A DNA stretch of 64,000 nt from Streptomyces sp. NBC_00525 (GCF_036346595.1 NZ_CP107834.1:3472001-3536000); one strand, 5' to 3'; positions 52,455 through 63,667 are shown, counted from the stretch's first letter. Notes: a model not told the origin generated them from the letters alone. Program-made: numbers and translations.

Positions 52455-54181
52455 CCGGAATACGGCTGACCGCCCCCGCACCCGGCTGGTCCATCGACGC
52501 CGATGTCGTGGTCGTCGGCTCCGGCGTCGCCGGACTCACCACCGCCCTGCGGTGCGCGGCCGAGGGCCTCGCCACGGTCGTGGTGACCAAGGCCCGGCTG
52601 GACGCCGGTTCCACCCGCTGGGCGCAGGGCGGCATCGCCGCGGCCCTCGGCGAGGGCGACACCCCCGAACAGCACCTGGACGACACCCTGGTCGCCGGCG
52701 CCGGACTCTGCGACGAGGCCGCCGTGCGGACCCTGGTCACCGAGGGCCCCGGCGCGGTCCGCCGCCTCATGGAGACCGGCGCCCGCTTCGACACCGCCGA
52801 GGACGGCTCCGTACAGCTGACCCGCGAGGGCGGCCACCACCGCCGCCGCATCATCCACGCGGGCGGCGACGCGACCGGCGCCGAGGTCTCCCGCGCCCTG
52901 GTCGACGCGGTCCGCGCGGCCGCCCTGCACACCGTCGAGAACGCCCTGGTCCTCGACCTGCTCACCGACGCCGACGGCCGCACCGCCGGAGTCACCCTGC
53001 ACGTCATGGGCGAGGGCCAGCACGACGGCGTCGGCGCGGTCCGCGCCCCGGCCGTGGTCCTGGCCACCGGCGGCATGGGCCAGGTCTTCTCCGCCACCAC
53101 CAACCCCTCCGTCTCCACCGGGGACGGCGTGGCGCTGGCGCTGCGGGCCGGCGCGGAGGTCTCGGACCTGGAGTTCGTCCAGTTCCACCCGACCGTCCTC
53201 TTCCTCGGCGCCGGCTCCGAGGGCCAGCAGCCGCTGGTCTCCGAAGCGGTCCGGGGCGAGGGCGCCCACCTCGTGGACGCCTCCGGTACGCGCTTCATGC
53301 TCGGGCAGCACGAACTGGCCGAGCTGGCCCCGCGCGACATCGTCGCCAAGGGCATCACCCGCCGGATGCTGGAGACCGGCGCCGAGCACATGTACCTGGA
53401 CGCCCGGCACTTCGGCGCCGAGATGTGGGAGCACCGCTTCCCGACCATCCTGGCCGCCTGCCGGGCCCACGGCATCGACCCCGTCACCGAACCGGTCCCG
53501 GTCGCCCCCGCCGCGCACTACGCCTCCGGCGGCGTCCGCACCGACCTGCGCGGCCGTACGACCGTGCCCGGCCTCTACGCGTGCGGCGAGACCGCGTGCA
53601 CCGGAGTCCAGGGCGCCAACCGGCTCGCGTCCAACTCGCTGCTCGAAGGACTCGTCTTCGCCGAGCGCATCGCGGCCGACGTCGTCGCCTCCCGGCCGCG
53701 CGCCGGTGAGCCCGTCGAGGAGACCAGGACGCCCGCCCCGCTGCTGGCCCCCGAGACCCGGGTCGCGATCCAGCGCGCCATGTCGCGGGGCGCCGGAGTG
53801 CTGCGCTCCGGCGAGAGCCTGGCCGCCGCCGCCGAGAAGCTGGAGGAGCTGCACCAAGGCGCCCGCCCGGCCGGGGCCGGTGAGGCCAAGCCCGCCGTGC
53901 CCGGCGTCGAGGCATGGGAGGCCACCAACCTGCTGCTGGTCTCCCGCGTCCTGGTCGCCGCCGCCCGGCTGCGCGAGGAGACCCGGGGCTGCCACTGGCG
54001 CGAGGACCGGCCCGAGCGCGACGACGCGAACTGGCGCCGCCACCTCGTCGTACGGCTCGACCCGGAGGGCGGCCTCGTGATCGACCGCACGGACACCGAG
54101 GCGTTCGGGCCCGTGGACGCCTCCGGGACGGCGGACCGCGCCGCGACCAGCACCACCCACCCCACACCCGAGGAGCCGTAA
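52451..54181 (+). CDS. nadB: L-aspartate oxidase
   Basis: A 576-residue FAD enzyme that oxidises aspartate to iminoaspartate for quinolinate synthesis. The FAD loop is VVVGSGVAGLTTALRCAAEG (about 18-37). RWAQGGIAAALGEGDTP, EFVQFHPTVLF and ASGGVRTDLRGRTTVPGLYA with CTGVQGANRLASNSLLEGLV are family blocks. The helical C-terminal domain is complete. The GTG at 52451 overlaps panC (GTGA). The partner nadA is not in this window. Confidence 0.95.
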   Translation: MTGIRLTAPAPGWSIDADVVVVGSGVAGLTTALRCAAEGLATVVVTKARLDAGSTRWAQGGIAAALGEGDTPEQHLDDTLVAGAGLCDEAAVRTLVTEGPGAVRRLMETGARFDTAEDGSVQLTREGGHHRRRIIHAGGDATGAEVSRALVDAVRAAALHTVENALVLDLLTDADGRTAGVTLHVMGEGQHDGVGAVRAPAVVLATGGMGQVFSATTNPSVSTGDGVALALRAGAEVSDLEFVQFHPTVLFLGAGSEGQQPLVSEAVRGEGAHLVDASGTRFMLGQHELAELAPRDIVAKGITRRMLETGAEHMYLDARHFGAEMWEHRFPTILAACRAHGIDPVTEPVPVAPAAHYASGGVRTDLRGRTTVPGLYACGETACTGVQGANRLASNSLLEGLVFAERIAADVVASRPRAGEPVEETRTPAPLLAPETRVAIQRAMSRGAGVLRSGESLAAAAEKLEELHQGARPAGAGEAKPAVPGVEAWEATNLLLVSRVLVAAARLREETRGCHWREDRPERDDANWRRHLVVRLDPEGGLVIDRTDTEAFGPVDASGTADRAATSTTHPTPEEP

Positions 54182-54183
54182 CC

Positions 54184-55212
54184 GTGAGCACGCCCGAAGA
54201 GAATCCGCGCCCCACCCCCGTGGACGTACCGCTGATCCGGGTCGGCGCGCCGGCGGCCGCCCCGGACGGCTGCGGCGACGGCTGCGGCTGCGGCGGCGAG
54301 GAGTACGAGGAGTGCGGGCTCGACCCCGCCCTCGCCCAGCTCCTCCTGGACGCCGGTCTGGACCCGGTCCAGGTCGAGGACGTGGCGCACCTGGCCATCG
54401 CGGAGGACCTGGACGGCGGGGTGGACGTCACCACCGTCGCCACCATCGCCGAGGACGCCATGGCCACCGGCGACTTCACCGCCCGCGAGGCCGGGGTGGT
54501 GGCCGGGCTGCGGATCGCCGAGGCGGTCCTGTCCATCGTCTGCACCTCCGAGTTCGAGGTCGAGCGGCACGTCGAGGACGGCGACCGGGTCGTCCCCGGC
54601 CAGAAGCTGCTCACCGTCACCACCCGCACCCGCGACCTCCTCACCGGCGAGCGCAGCGCCCTGAACCTGCTGTGCCGGCTCTCCGGGATCGCCACCGCCA
54701 CCCGCGCCTGGGCCGATGTGCTGGAGGGCACCGGCGCGAAGGTCCGCGACACCCGCAAGACCACGCCCGGCCTGCGCGCCCTGGAGAAGTACGCGGTGCG
54801 CTGCGGCGGCGGCGTCAACCACCGGTTCTCGCTGTCCGACGCCGCGCTCGTCAAGGACAACCACGTCATCGCCGCGGGCGGGGTCGCCGCCGCGTTCAAG
54901 CGGGTCCGGGAGGAGTTTCCGGAGCTGCCCGTCGAGGTCGAGGTGGACACCCCGGAGCAGCTCGCCGAGGTGCTGGAGGCGGGCGCCGACCTGATCCTGC
55001 TGGACAACTTCACCCCGGCGCAGACCGCCGACGCGGTCGCCCTGACCGCCGGGCGGGCCGTCCTGGAGTCCTCGGGCCGGCTCTCCCTGGACTCGGCCCG
55101 CGCCTACGCGGAGGCCGGGGTCGACTACCTGGCCGTCGGCGCGCTGACCCACTCCTCGCCGATCCTCGACATCGGCCTGGACTTCCGCGACGCCGACGGG
55201 GCCGACGCCTGA
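54184..55212 (+). CDS. nadC: Nicotinate-nucleotide pyrophosphorylase (quinolinate phosphoribosyltransferase)
   Basis: A 342-residue enzyme making nicotinate mononucleotide from quinolinate and PRPP. The family core starts near 55 (VAHLAIAEDLDGGVDVTT) and includes SALNLLCRLSGIAT, RKTTPGLRALEKYAVRCGGG, HRFSLSDAALVKDNH and the LLDNFTP strand. The first 48 residues are an added tail with a cysteine cluster, DGCGDGCGCGGEEYEECG (Cys30, 34, 36, 44), absent from the common enzyme. The GTG at 54184 follows GAGGAG, two bases after nadB. Confidence 0.93.
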   Translation: MSTPEENPRPTPVDVPLIRVGAPAAAPDGCGDGCGCGGEEYEECGLDPALAQLLLDAGLDPVQVEDVAHLAIAEDLDGGVDVTTVATIAEDAMATGDFTAREAGVVAGLRIAEAVLSIVCTSEFEVERHVEDGDRVVPGQKLLTVTTRTRDLLTGERSALNLLCRLSGIATATRAWADVLEGTGAKVRDTRKTTPGLRALEKYAVRCGGGVNHRFSLSDAALVKDNHVIAAGGVAAAFKRVREEFPELPVEVEVDTPEQLAEVLEAGADLILLDNFTPAQTADAVALTAGRAVLESSGRLSLDSARAYAEAGVDYLAVGALTHSSPILDIGLDFRDADGADA

Positions 55213-56009
55213 TGCTGCTCACCATCGACGTCGGCAACACCCACACCGTCCTCGGCCTCTTCGACGGCGAGGAGATCGTCGAGCACTGGCGGATCTCCAC
55301 CGACCCGCGCCGCACCGCCGACGAGCTGGCCGTGCTGCTCCAGGGGCTGATGGGCATGCACCCGCTGCTCGGCATGGAGCTGGGCGACGGCATCGAGGGC
55401 ATCGCGATCTGCTCCACCGTCCCGGCCGTGCTGCACGAGCTGCGCGAGGTGACCCGCCGCTACTACGGCGACGTCCCGGCCGTGCTCGTGGAGCCCGGCA
55501 TCAAGACCGGGGTGCCGATCCTGATGGACAACCCGAAGGAGGTCGGCGCGGACCGCATCATCAACGCGGTCGCCGCCGTCGACCTGTACGGCGGCCCGGC
55601 GATCGTCGTGGACTTCGGCACGGCCACCACCTTCGACGCGGTCTCGGCGCGCGGCGAGTACACCGGCGGGGTCATCGCGCCCGGCATCGAGATCTCCGTG
55701 GACGCGCTGGGCGTACGGGGCGCGCAGCTCCGCAAGATCGAGCTGGCCCGGCCGCGCAGCGTCATCGGCAAGAACACCGTCGAGGCCATGCAGTCCGGCA
55801 TCATCTACGGCTTCGCCGGCCAGGTGGACGGGGTCGTGGAGCGGATGCGCAAGGAGCTGGCGGCCGACCCGGACGACGTCACCGTCATCGCGACCGGCGG
55901 CCTTGCTCCGATGGTGTTGAACGAGTCCTCCGTGATCGACGAGCACGAGCCCTGGCTGACCCTCATCGGACTGCGCCTGGTGTACGAACGCAACGTGTCG
56001 CGGCTGTAG
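55212..56009 (+). CDS. coaX: Type III pantothenate kinase
   Basis: A 265-residue ASKHA-fold kinase, the first committed step from pantothenate to CoA; the type is insensitive to CoA feedback. The phosphate-1 motif is TIDVGNTHTVLGLF (4-17), the pantothenate-binding region is NPKEVGADRIINAVAA, and phosphate-2 is VVDFGTATTFD. GGVIAPGIEISVDAL and ATGGLAPMV complete the site. Start ATG and nadC stop overlap (TGATG). It closes the operon. Confidence 0.95.
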   Translation: MLLTIDVGNTHTVLGLFDGEEIVEHWRISTDPRRTADELAVLLQGLMGMHPLLGMELGDGIEGIAICSTVPAVLHELREVTRRYYGDVPAVLVEPGIKTGVPILMDNPKEVGADRIINAVAAVDLYGGPAIVVDFGTATTFDAVSARGEYTGGVIAPGIEISVDALGVRGAQLRKIELARPRSVIGKNTVEAMQSGIIYGFAGQVDGVVERMRKELAADPDDVTVIATGGLAPMVLNESSVIDEHEPWLTLIGLRLVYERNVSRL

Positions 56010-56139
56010 CGGCGGCCCCGGGAAACCCCGGCACAGAGCCTTCGGACGGCGGTTCCGCGCGCGCCCGCGCCCCGGAACCGCCGCGCCCGGCGACGGCCAG
56101 TTAAGAGGATTTTGTCCCTTTAGCACGTATTGTCGCTTC

Positions 56140-56742
56140 ATGCCCACGCCCTACGGATCACGCGGCGGTATGGCGTTCAGCGCGGACGAGCTGCGAGTGC
56201 TCCGACGCGCCCTCGCCTTCGCCCTGCACCCCGCGCCCCTGCCCGACGAGGATGTCCAGGACTGCCTGCGGCTTGCGGGCGGCGTGGACGACGCCGTCGC
56301 CGAGGCCGGACGGCTGCGTGCCTTCCTCCTCGCCGACCTCGCCCGCTACCGCGACGCCCTCCCCGGCTCGCTCGGCGGCTATCTGGAGCTCCTCCAGGAC
56401 GCCCTGGCCGCCGGATACGACCCCCGCCCCGAGGATCTGGCCGCGCTGCGCTCGCTGCGCGGCTCCCCGCTCGCCGTCGCGCTCCTGGAGCGGTGCCGGA
56501 CGCTCGCGGAGCGCTCGGTACGCGCCCGGCTCGCCGGGCGGACGGTGGCCCGCACGGCCCCGGCGCCCCGCAGCAGGCTCCTCGCGCTGCCCGGCGGGCG
56601 GGCCGCGGAGCCGGACAAGCCGAAGACCCCGCCGGCGCCGGTCCGCCCCGTGCCGCCCGGCGAGCGCCCGGCCCCGAAGCCCTCGGAGGTCTTCCCGCCG
56701 CGCCGCCCGGTGCCCCGGCCGCCGGAGCGCGCCGCCGGGTAG
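56140..56742 (+). CDS. Conserved hypothetical protein with Pro-rich C-terminus
   Basis: A 200-residue protein. The first 130 residues are helical (ELRVLRRALAFALHPAPLPD, GGYLELLQDALAAGYDPRPE) with no recognised domain. The last 60 are Pro/Arg/Ala-rich and likely disordered. No signal peptide or membrane helix is present. The ATG at 56140 is used, with ATG 56170 possible. It looks Streptomyces-specific; function unknown. Confidence 0.65.
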   Translation: MPTPYGSRGGMAFSADELRVLRRALAFALHPAPLPDEDVQDCLRLAGGVDDAVAEAGRLRAFLLADLARYRDALPGSLGGYLELLQDALAAGYDPRPEDLAALRSLRGSPLAVALLERCRTLAERSVRARLAGRTVARTAPAPRSRLLALPGGRAAEPDKPKTPPAPVRPVPPGERPAPKPSEVFPPRRPVPRPPERAAG

Positions 56743-56785
56743 GGCCTCTCGGGGTGCCGGGGAACGGCTCGCTACTCTGGACGGC

Positions 56786-56965
56786 ATGGACTACGTATCC
56801 GCGCTCGTGCCCCCCGTGGTGATGGCCGCCTTCTTCATCGGCCTGGTCGTGACGATCGTCAAGAGCCAGGGCGGCCCCAACAAGGCCAAGGAGGACGCGG
56901 CCGTGGACGCGGCGATCACCCGCGCCGAAGCGGGCCCGCAGACCCCGCGCACCGAAGGGGCCTGA
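56786..56965 (+). CDS. Small single-span membrane protein (59 aa)
   Basis: A 59-residue protein with one membrane helix (ALVPPVVMAAFFIGLVVTIV, about 6-25) and a short hydrophilic tail beginning KSQGGPNKAKEDAA. It starts at ATG 56786, 44 bp after the preceding gene, and is followed by a strong terminator, so the two probably share a transcript. Function unknown. Confidence 0.7.
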   Translation: MDYVSALVPPVVMAAFFIGLVVTIVKSQGGPNKAKEDAAVDAAITRAEAGPQTPRTEGA

Positions 56966-57000
56966 CCCCTCGGAGGCGCGCCCGGCGCACCTCGCAAACG

Positions 57001-57038
57001 AAAGGGCGTACGACTCACGAAGAGTCGTACGCCCTTTT
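57001..57038 (+). terminator. Strong intrinsic terminator
   Basis: A perfect 16-bp stem (57001-57016 with 57022-57037), a 5-nt loop and a TTTT tail, 36 bp after the small membrane protein gene. Confidence 0.92.
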
Positions 57039-57088
57039 GCCGTGCCGAACTGCTGCGCATTCCAGACATCTGGCACTAAGGTGACGCT

Positions 57089-57526
57089 GTGCCCCGTCAA
57101 TTGGGAGAGCTTGAGGACGCCGTGATGACACGGGTCTGGGAATGGAACCGTCCGGTCACCGTCCGGGAAGTCCTGGAGGACCTTCAGCGGGAGCGGTCCA
57201 TCGCCTACACCACCGTCATGACGGTAATGGACAATCTCCATCAGAAGGGCTGGGTCCGCCGCGAAGTGGAGGGCCGCGCATATCGCTATACGGCCGTCTC
57301 CACCCGCGCCGCATATGCCGCTGCCCTGATGAACGAAGCCTGGTCGCACAGCGACAACCCGGCGGCCGCGCTGGTCGCCTTCTTCGGCATGATGTCCGCC
57401 GAGCAGCGCGAAGCCCTGCGGGACGCGATGCGGATCGTTCTGCCCACTCTTCCCGAGGACGGCCCGCCCCCCGGCGGGGAAGCCGGTGAACCGGTCGATG
57501 ACACGGAGCCCGCCGGCGAGCGATAG
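57089..57526 (+). CDS. BlaI/MecI/CopY-family repressor
   Basis: A 145-residue winged-helix repressor. The DNA-binding region is LGELEDAVMTRVWEWNRPVT followed by IAYTTVMTVMDNLHQKGWVR and RRYRYTAV-like sequence. The C-terminal dimer helices include WSHSDNPAAALVAFFGMMSA. BlaI proteins are usually released by a BlaR1 protease; none is adjacent, so the inducer is unknown. The GTG at 57089 is used. It precedes argA by 9 bp in the same direction. Confidence 0.9.
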   Translation: MPRQLGELEDAVMTRVWEWNRPVTVREVLEDLQRERSIAYTTVMTVMDNLHQKGWVRREVEGRAYRYTAVSTRAAYAAALMNEAWSHSDNPAAALVAFFGMMSAEQREALRDAMRIVLPTLPEDGPPPGGEAGEPVDDTEPAGER

Positions 57527-57535
57527 CGTCTGCGT

Positions 57536-58093
57536 ATGTCCTCTGAGCTTCCGCAAACCGATTTGCAGACCGAACCGTCGGTTATAAACGTGGCCATCAC
57601 CGTCCGGCGCGCACGGACGAGCGATGTAGCGGCCGTCCGACGACTCCTCGACGGCTACGTGAGGGAAGGCATCCTCCTCGACAAAGCCACGGTCACGCTT
57701 TACGAGGACATCCAGGAGTTCTGGGTCGCCGAACGGGACGAGGACGCGGCCGTCGTCGGCTGCGGCGCACTGCACGTGATGTGGGAAGACCTCGCCGAAG
57801 TCCGCACGCTCGCCGTCGACCACGGCCTGCGCGGCTCCGGCGTGGGGCATCAAGTCCTGGACAAGCTGCTGCGCACCGCCCGCTGGCTGGGCGTCCGCCG
57901 GGTTTTCTGTCTCACCTTCGAAGTCGAGTTCTTCGCGAAGCACGGCTTCGTGGAGATCGGAGAGACGCCGGTCGACGGAGATGTCTACAGTGAGCTGCTG
58001 CGTTCCTATGACGAGGGAGTCGCGGAGTTCCTCGGTCTCGAACGAGTGAAGCCGAACACCTTGGGCAACAGCCGGATGCTTCTGCACCTGTGA
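57536..58093 (+). CDS. argA: Amino-acid N-acetyltransferase (short-type ArgA)
   Basis: A 185-residue GNAT enzyme of the short N-acetylglutamate synthase type known from Mycobacterium tuberculosis (Rv2747). It would acetylate glutamate at the first step of arginine synthesis. VRRARTSDVAAVRRLLDGYV opens the fold. LAEVRTLAVDHGLRGSGVGH is the acetyl-CoA loop, and FCLTFEVEFFAKHGFVEIGE the signature end. No kinase-like domain is present, unlike E. coli ArgA. The ATG at 57536 is used; the first 20 residues are less conserved. Confidence 0.85.
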   Translation: MSSELPQTDLQTEPSVINVAITVRRARTSDVAAVRRLLDGYVREGILLDKATVTLYEDIQEFWVAERDEDAAVVGCGALHVMWEDLAEVRTLAVDHGLRGSGVGHQVLDKLLRTARWLGVRRVFCLTFEVEFFAKHGFVEIGETPVDGDVYSELLRSYDEGVAEFLGLERVKPNTLGNSRMLLHL

Positions 58094-58178
58094 CCGCCGG
58101 AACTTGGGCGATCCCTATGTCCGAATCGCGCACGTTTCCCGGCCCGTTGTGCCCTTGAACCTCTCCCGAGGGTTTGTG

Positions 58179-58192
58179 TTTTCCGGGGAAAA
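58179..58192. promoter_or_regulatory. Palindrome in an AT-richer patch before lsr2
   Basis: TTTTCC-GG-GGAAAA lies 46 bp before the lsr2 start, in a stretch (about 58165-58235) clearly richer in A and T than its surroundings. Lsr2 prefers AT-rich DNA, so it may bind here and limit its own synthesis. Confidence 0.4.
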
Positions 58193-58237
58193 GCGGTTTC
58201 CTTTCCGCGTACTCCATTTTCGATGAAAGGAAATCCG

Positions 58238-58573
58238 GTGGCACAGAAGGTTCAGGTCCTTCTTGTTGACGACCTCGACGGTGGCGAGGCGGACGAGACG
58301 GTGACGTTCGCGCTGGATGGCAAGACGTACGAGATCGACCTCACCACCAGCAACGCCGACAAGCTGCGTTCCCTTCTCGAGCCCTACGCGAAGAACGGCC
58401 GGCGTACCGGTGGCCGTGCGGCGTCGGGCCGCGGCAAGGGCCGCGCCGTCTCCGGCGGCAACAAGGACACCGCCGAGATCCGTAAGTGGGCCCGCGAGAA
58501 CGGCCACAATGTGAATGACCGCGGCCGCGTCCCGGCGGAGATCCGTGAGGCTTACGAGAAGGCCAACGGCTGA
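58238..58573 (+). CDS. lsr2: Lsr2 histone-like protein
   Basis: A 111-residue nucleoid protein that bridges AT-rich DNA and silences acquired genes in actinobacteria. The N-terminal dimer domain is QKVQVLLVDDLDGGEADETV, then YEIDLTTSNADKLRSLLEPY. A basic Gly/Arg linker follows, and the C-terminal DNA-binding domain is EIRKWARENGHNVNDRGRVP with the AT-hook-like RGR. The GTG at 58238 has AGGA eight bases upstream; an ATG at 58223 lacks a site. Its 3' end overlaps the next, convergent gene by 22 bp. Confidence 0.95.
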   Translation: MAQKVQVLLVDDLDGGEADETVTFALDGKTYEIDLTTSNADKLRSLLEPYAKNGRRTGGRAASGRGKGRAVSGGNKDTAEIRKWARENGHNVNDRGRVPAEIREAYEKANG

Positions 58574-59193
58574 GTCGCGGACTCGCCGTGGAACACGCCC
58601 GCCCGGGCGCGAGCAAGCCGGACCCGGTGGCATTCCGCGGCCACCGCGTCCACGAGCCGGACGAGGTCGGGAGCATCTCCATCCCCGCTCCCGAAGCCGG
58701 AGAAGGCCGGAAGAACCGGCGCCTCGTCCTGTTCCGGTGACGGCCAGGGGGGTCGCAGCCAGGAGGCGGCCCCCGGCTCCACCGGCACGCCCGGCGGCGG
58801 CGGTGCGGTGATCCGCCCGCCCGCGCCCAGACCGGCCAGCGGGAGCGCGACCCCGCTCCACTCCAGCCAGTCCAGCAGTCCCGGCAGCTCCTCCGCGCTC
58901 CCCGGCGCGACCAGCAGCGCCAGCCGCGGGCCCCGCAGCGCCACCGGACCGCTCCGGCCCACCCGCCGCAGCGCCGCCCGGCCCGCCGCGGCGGGGACGA
59001 CCAACGCGTCGAACCGCAGCCCGGTCGGCAGCCGCACGGGCGGACCGCCCACCGCGGCCCAGCCCAACTCCCGCTCGTACCACCCGGCCCAGCCGGCCCC
59101 CGGCCCGCCCGGAGCCTCACCGCCGGACTCGGTGGACGACCCGCCGGACTCGGCGGACGACGGGGCGCGGGGCGGCGGGACGGTGAGGGCCAT
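58552..59193 (-). CDS. Conserved Streptomyces protein next to lsr2 (SCO3374-like)
   Basis: A 213-residue protein with a Ser/Gly/Pro-rich start (about 1-30), then a conserved region WAGWYERELGWAAVGGPPVR, LPTGLRFDALVVPAAAGRAA, and a glycine-rich GVALPLAGLGAGGRITAPPP. It may relate to the small N-terminal primase/polymerase-like domain proteins, but I would not assign a function. It is convergent with lsr2 and overlaps it, and divergent from clpC. Confidence 0.75.
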   Translation of the reverse strand: MALTVPPPRAPSSAESGGSSTESGGEAPGGPGAGWAGWYERELGWAAVGGPPVRLPTGLRFDALVVPAAAGRAALRRVGRSGPVALRGPRLALLVAPGSAEELPGLLDWLEWSGVALPLAGLGAGGRITAPPPPGVPVEPGAASWLRPPWPSPEQDEAPVLPAFSGFGSGDGDAPDLVRLVDAVAAECHRVRLARARAGVFHGESATQPLAFS

Positions 59194-59298
59194 GACGGAA
59201 CAACGCCCGGCCGGACCCCGGAGTTACGCCCCGCTTATGGGCGACAGCGTAGGGTGTCCGGGTTGGGGGCGTACGGGCGCATTCAGGAGTACGAAGAT

Positions 59299-59312
59299 GT
59301 TCGCCCGTAGCG
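59299..59312 (+). promoter_or_regulatory. ClgR-like box 1
   Basis: GTTCGC-CCGTA-GCG matches the ClgR motif GTTCGC-N5-GCG that I recall for Streptomyces clp promoters. It is 322 bp upstream of clpC. Confidence 0.6.
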
Positions 59313-59405
59313 GAGGGAACCCGCGTACGCCGCATGGACTGTCTGTAATTGCGGGTAAGACATCCCTAGTGGGGAGGGGCGACACGCAAGTCATACACGT
59401 CTCAC

Positions 59406-59419
59406 GTTCGCCATCGGCG
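59406..59419 (+). promoter_or_regulatory. ClgR-like box 2
   Basis: GTTCGC-CATCG-GCG matches the same motif and lies 215 bp upstream of clpC. Confidence 0.65.
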
Positions 59420-59633
59420 TACTGGCGACTCGGGTATCTGTCTGGCCTGCGGGAACATCGTCTCGCACCATCGAGTTGGAGCAGTTGTCGGCGTTCGGGG
59501 CGGGTATCCGCCAGGAAGCAGGGCCGAGTGTCGGCCGTTGAAATGAGCGGTCCCCGCTTGCGGGACTAAGCTGCGGAAGGACAGGGAGGGGACCGCCCCC
59601 TTACTGCCTGACCGCTCTGAGGAGCGATTAACG

Positions 59634-62162
<2,529 letters not shown>

Positions 62163-62204
62163 GCGGCCACCGCCGCCCTGCGGGGCGGTAGGGCCCGAAC
62201 GTCC

Positions 62205-62253
62205 AAAGGAGCGGCCCCGGACCGGTTTCGACCGGCCGGGGCCGCTCCTTTTC
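62205..62253 (+). terminator. clpC terminator with TTCG-capped inner stem
   Basis: A 16-bp perfect stem (62205-62220 with 62236-62251), whose loop folds again as CCGGT-TTCG-ACCGG, followed by a T-run. It lies 43 bp after the clpC stop. Confidence 0.92.
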
Positions 62254-62452
62254 CGTATGTGCGCTCTCTTTGTTTTCGCATGCGCGACGGTGACAGCCGC
62301 GTCACAGAAGGGTCCCGGTCGCGTTCGCTACGCGCGTTGGCCGAAATCGGCTCGTTAATCTGGCCCCGCCTCGGGCGTCCTGCCCGGGGAAGGTTTTTCG
62401 TTCGCAAACGAAGAGCCCCGGAGAGTTGAGCGGCAAGGGGGATGGGCACGCC

Positions 62453-63667
62453 ATGGGCAGAGGCGAAGTGTCACGCAGGCGGATGATCGGGCTGGCCGGA
62501 GCCGGGCTGCTGGCGCTGGGCGCCGGGACCGCGGCCTGCGGTCCGGTGGAGGAGCCGATCGAGGGCGGCGGTTCGGAGCCGGGCGGGGGCTCGGGCTCGA
62601 AGAAGCCGGGCGGCGGCGCCGCGCCGGGCGGAAAGCCCGAGCCGGCCTGGCAGCACGCCACCACCTTCGACGGACTGGCCTGGATAGCCGGGGTCGCCGT
62701 GGTGGACGACGTGGTCCTCGTCTCCGGCGACCCGCTGGTGGCCCGCGACCTGGCCACCGGCAAGGAGATCTGGTCCCGCGCGGAGGTGACCACCCCCGGC
62801 GCGAGCATGCTGATCGCTGACGGCACCCTCTACCTGGCCAGCGCCCGCTACGACGGCAACGTCATCGGGCTCGACCCCAGGACCGGCCGGGACACCTGGC
62901 GCAGCCGGCTGGGCGACAAGGAGTACGCGCAGCCGCGGGTCATCGCGGCGGACGCCGACCACGTCTACGTCATCGCGGGAATCCTGGACAAGAACTTCCG
63001 GACCCCGGACAACGTGATCGCCGCCATCGCCACCGGTTCCGGCAAGGTCGTCTGGCGCGAGCAGCGCGACCACGGCACCGACCAGTACGGCATCACCGCG
63101 CAGGCCGTCGGCAAGCGCCTCGTCTACACCGACTTCCGCGAGAACCTCACGGTCCGGGACACCGCGACCGGCCACCAGGTGTGGACGAAGAAGGTCGGCC
63201 GCACCAGCAACCGGGGCTTCGCGGTCCACGACGGCCTGGTCGTCGTGGCGATCGGCGAGCGGCTGCGCGCCTTCGACCTGGAGACGGGCGCGGAGCGCTG
63301 GTCCTTCGCGACGGAGAAGTACAGCCGGTTCAACGACCCGGCCGTGCTGGACGGCGTGCTGTACGTCTCCGACACCGCCCACGGCCTGTGGGCGGCCGAC
63401 CCGGCGACCGGAAAGCGCCACTGGCACAACAAGGGAAGCCTGGACGTGGCCGCCCCCTGGCAGTTCGCCAAGGTGGGCGACGTCCTCTACGGGGCGACCC
63501 AGTTCGACAAGAACGGCGGCGTCCACGCCTTCGACCCGGCGAACGGCAAGGTGCTGTGGACGTACAACGACGGCTCCGGCGACATCGACCGCTGGTATCT
63601 GGCGGCAGGCGGCAGGACCGTGGTCGGGCTGCACGCGAAGAAGGTGACCGCGCTGCCCGTGGGGTAG
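62453..63667 (+). CDS. PQQ-binding-like beta-propeller lipoprotein
   Basis: A 404-residue exported protein. The N-terminus has a twin-arginine motif (VSRRRMIGLAGAGLL, about 6-20) and a lipobox GTAAC (Cys near 29), so it is a likely Tat-dependent lipoprotein. A Gly/Pro/Ser-rich spacer follows. The rest is a propeller of about seven blades with the repeat form DLATGKEIW, DPRTGRDTW, DTATGHQVW, DLETGAERW, DPATGKRHW and DPANGKVLW. Quinoprotein dehydrogenase catalytic residues are not evident, so it is more likely a scaffold or sensor such as BamB or kinase-associated propellers. The ATG at 62453 is used. Confidence 0.88.
   Translation: MGRGEVSRRRMIGLAGAGLLALGAGTAACGPVEEPIEGGGSEPGGGSGSKKPGGGAAPGGKPEPAWQHATTFDGLAWIAGVAVVDDVVLVSGDPLVARDLATGKEIWSRAEVTTPGASMLIADGTLYLASARYDGNVIGLDPRTGRDTWRSRLGDKEYAQPRVIAADADHVYVIAGILDKNFRTPDNVIAAIATGSGKVVWREQRDHGTDQYGITAQAVGKRLVYTDFRENLTVRDTATGHQVWTKKVGRTSNRGFAVHDGLVVVAIGERLRAFDLETGAERWSFATEKYSRFNDPAVLDGVLYVSDTAHGLWAADPATGKRHWHNKGSLDVAAPWQFAKVGDVLYGATQFDKNGGVHAFDPANGKVLWTYNDGSGDIDRWYLAAGGRTVVGLHAKKVTALPVG

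Larger units (their letters stand above)
59194..59633. other. clpC upstream regulatory region
   Basis: These 440 bp contain no gene I can support. They include two ClgR-type boxes (59299-59312 and 59406-59419), listed separately, and a GAGGAG ribosome site at about 59618 for clpC. I could not place a convincing -35/-10 pair. Confidence 0.6.
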
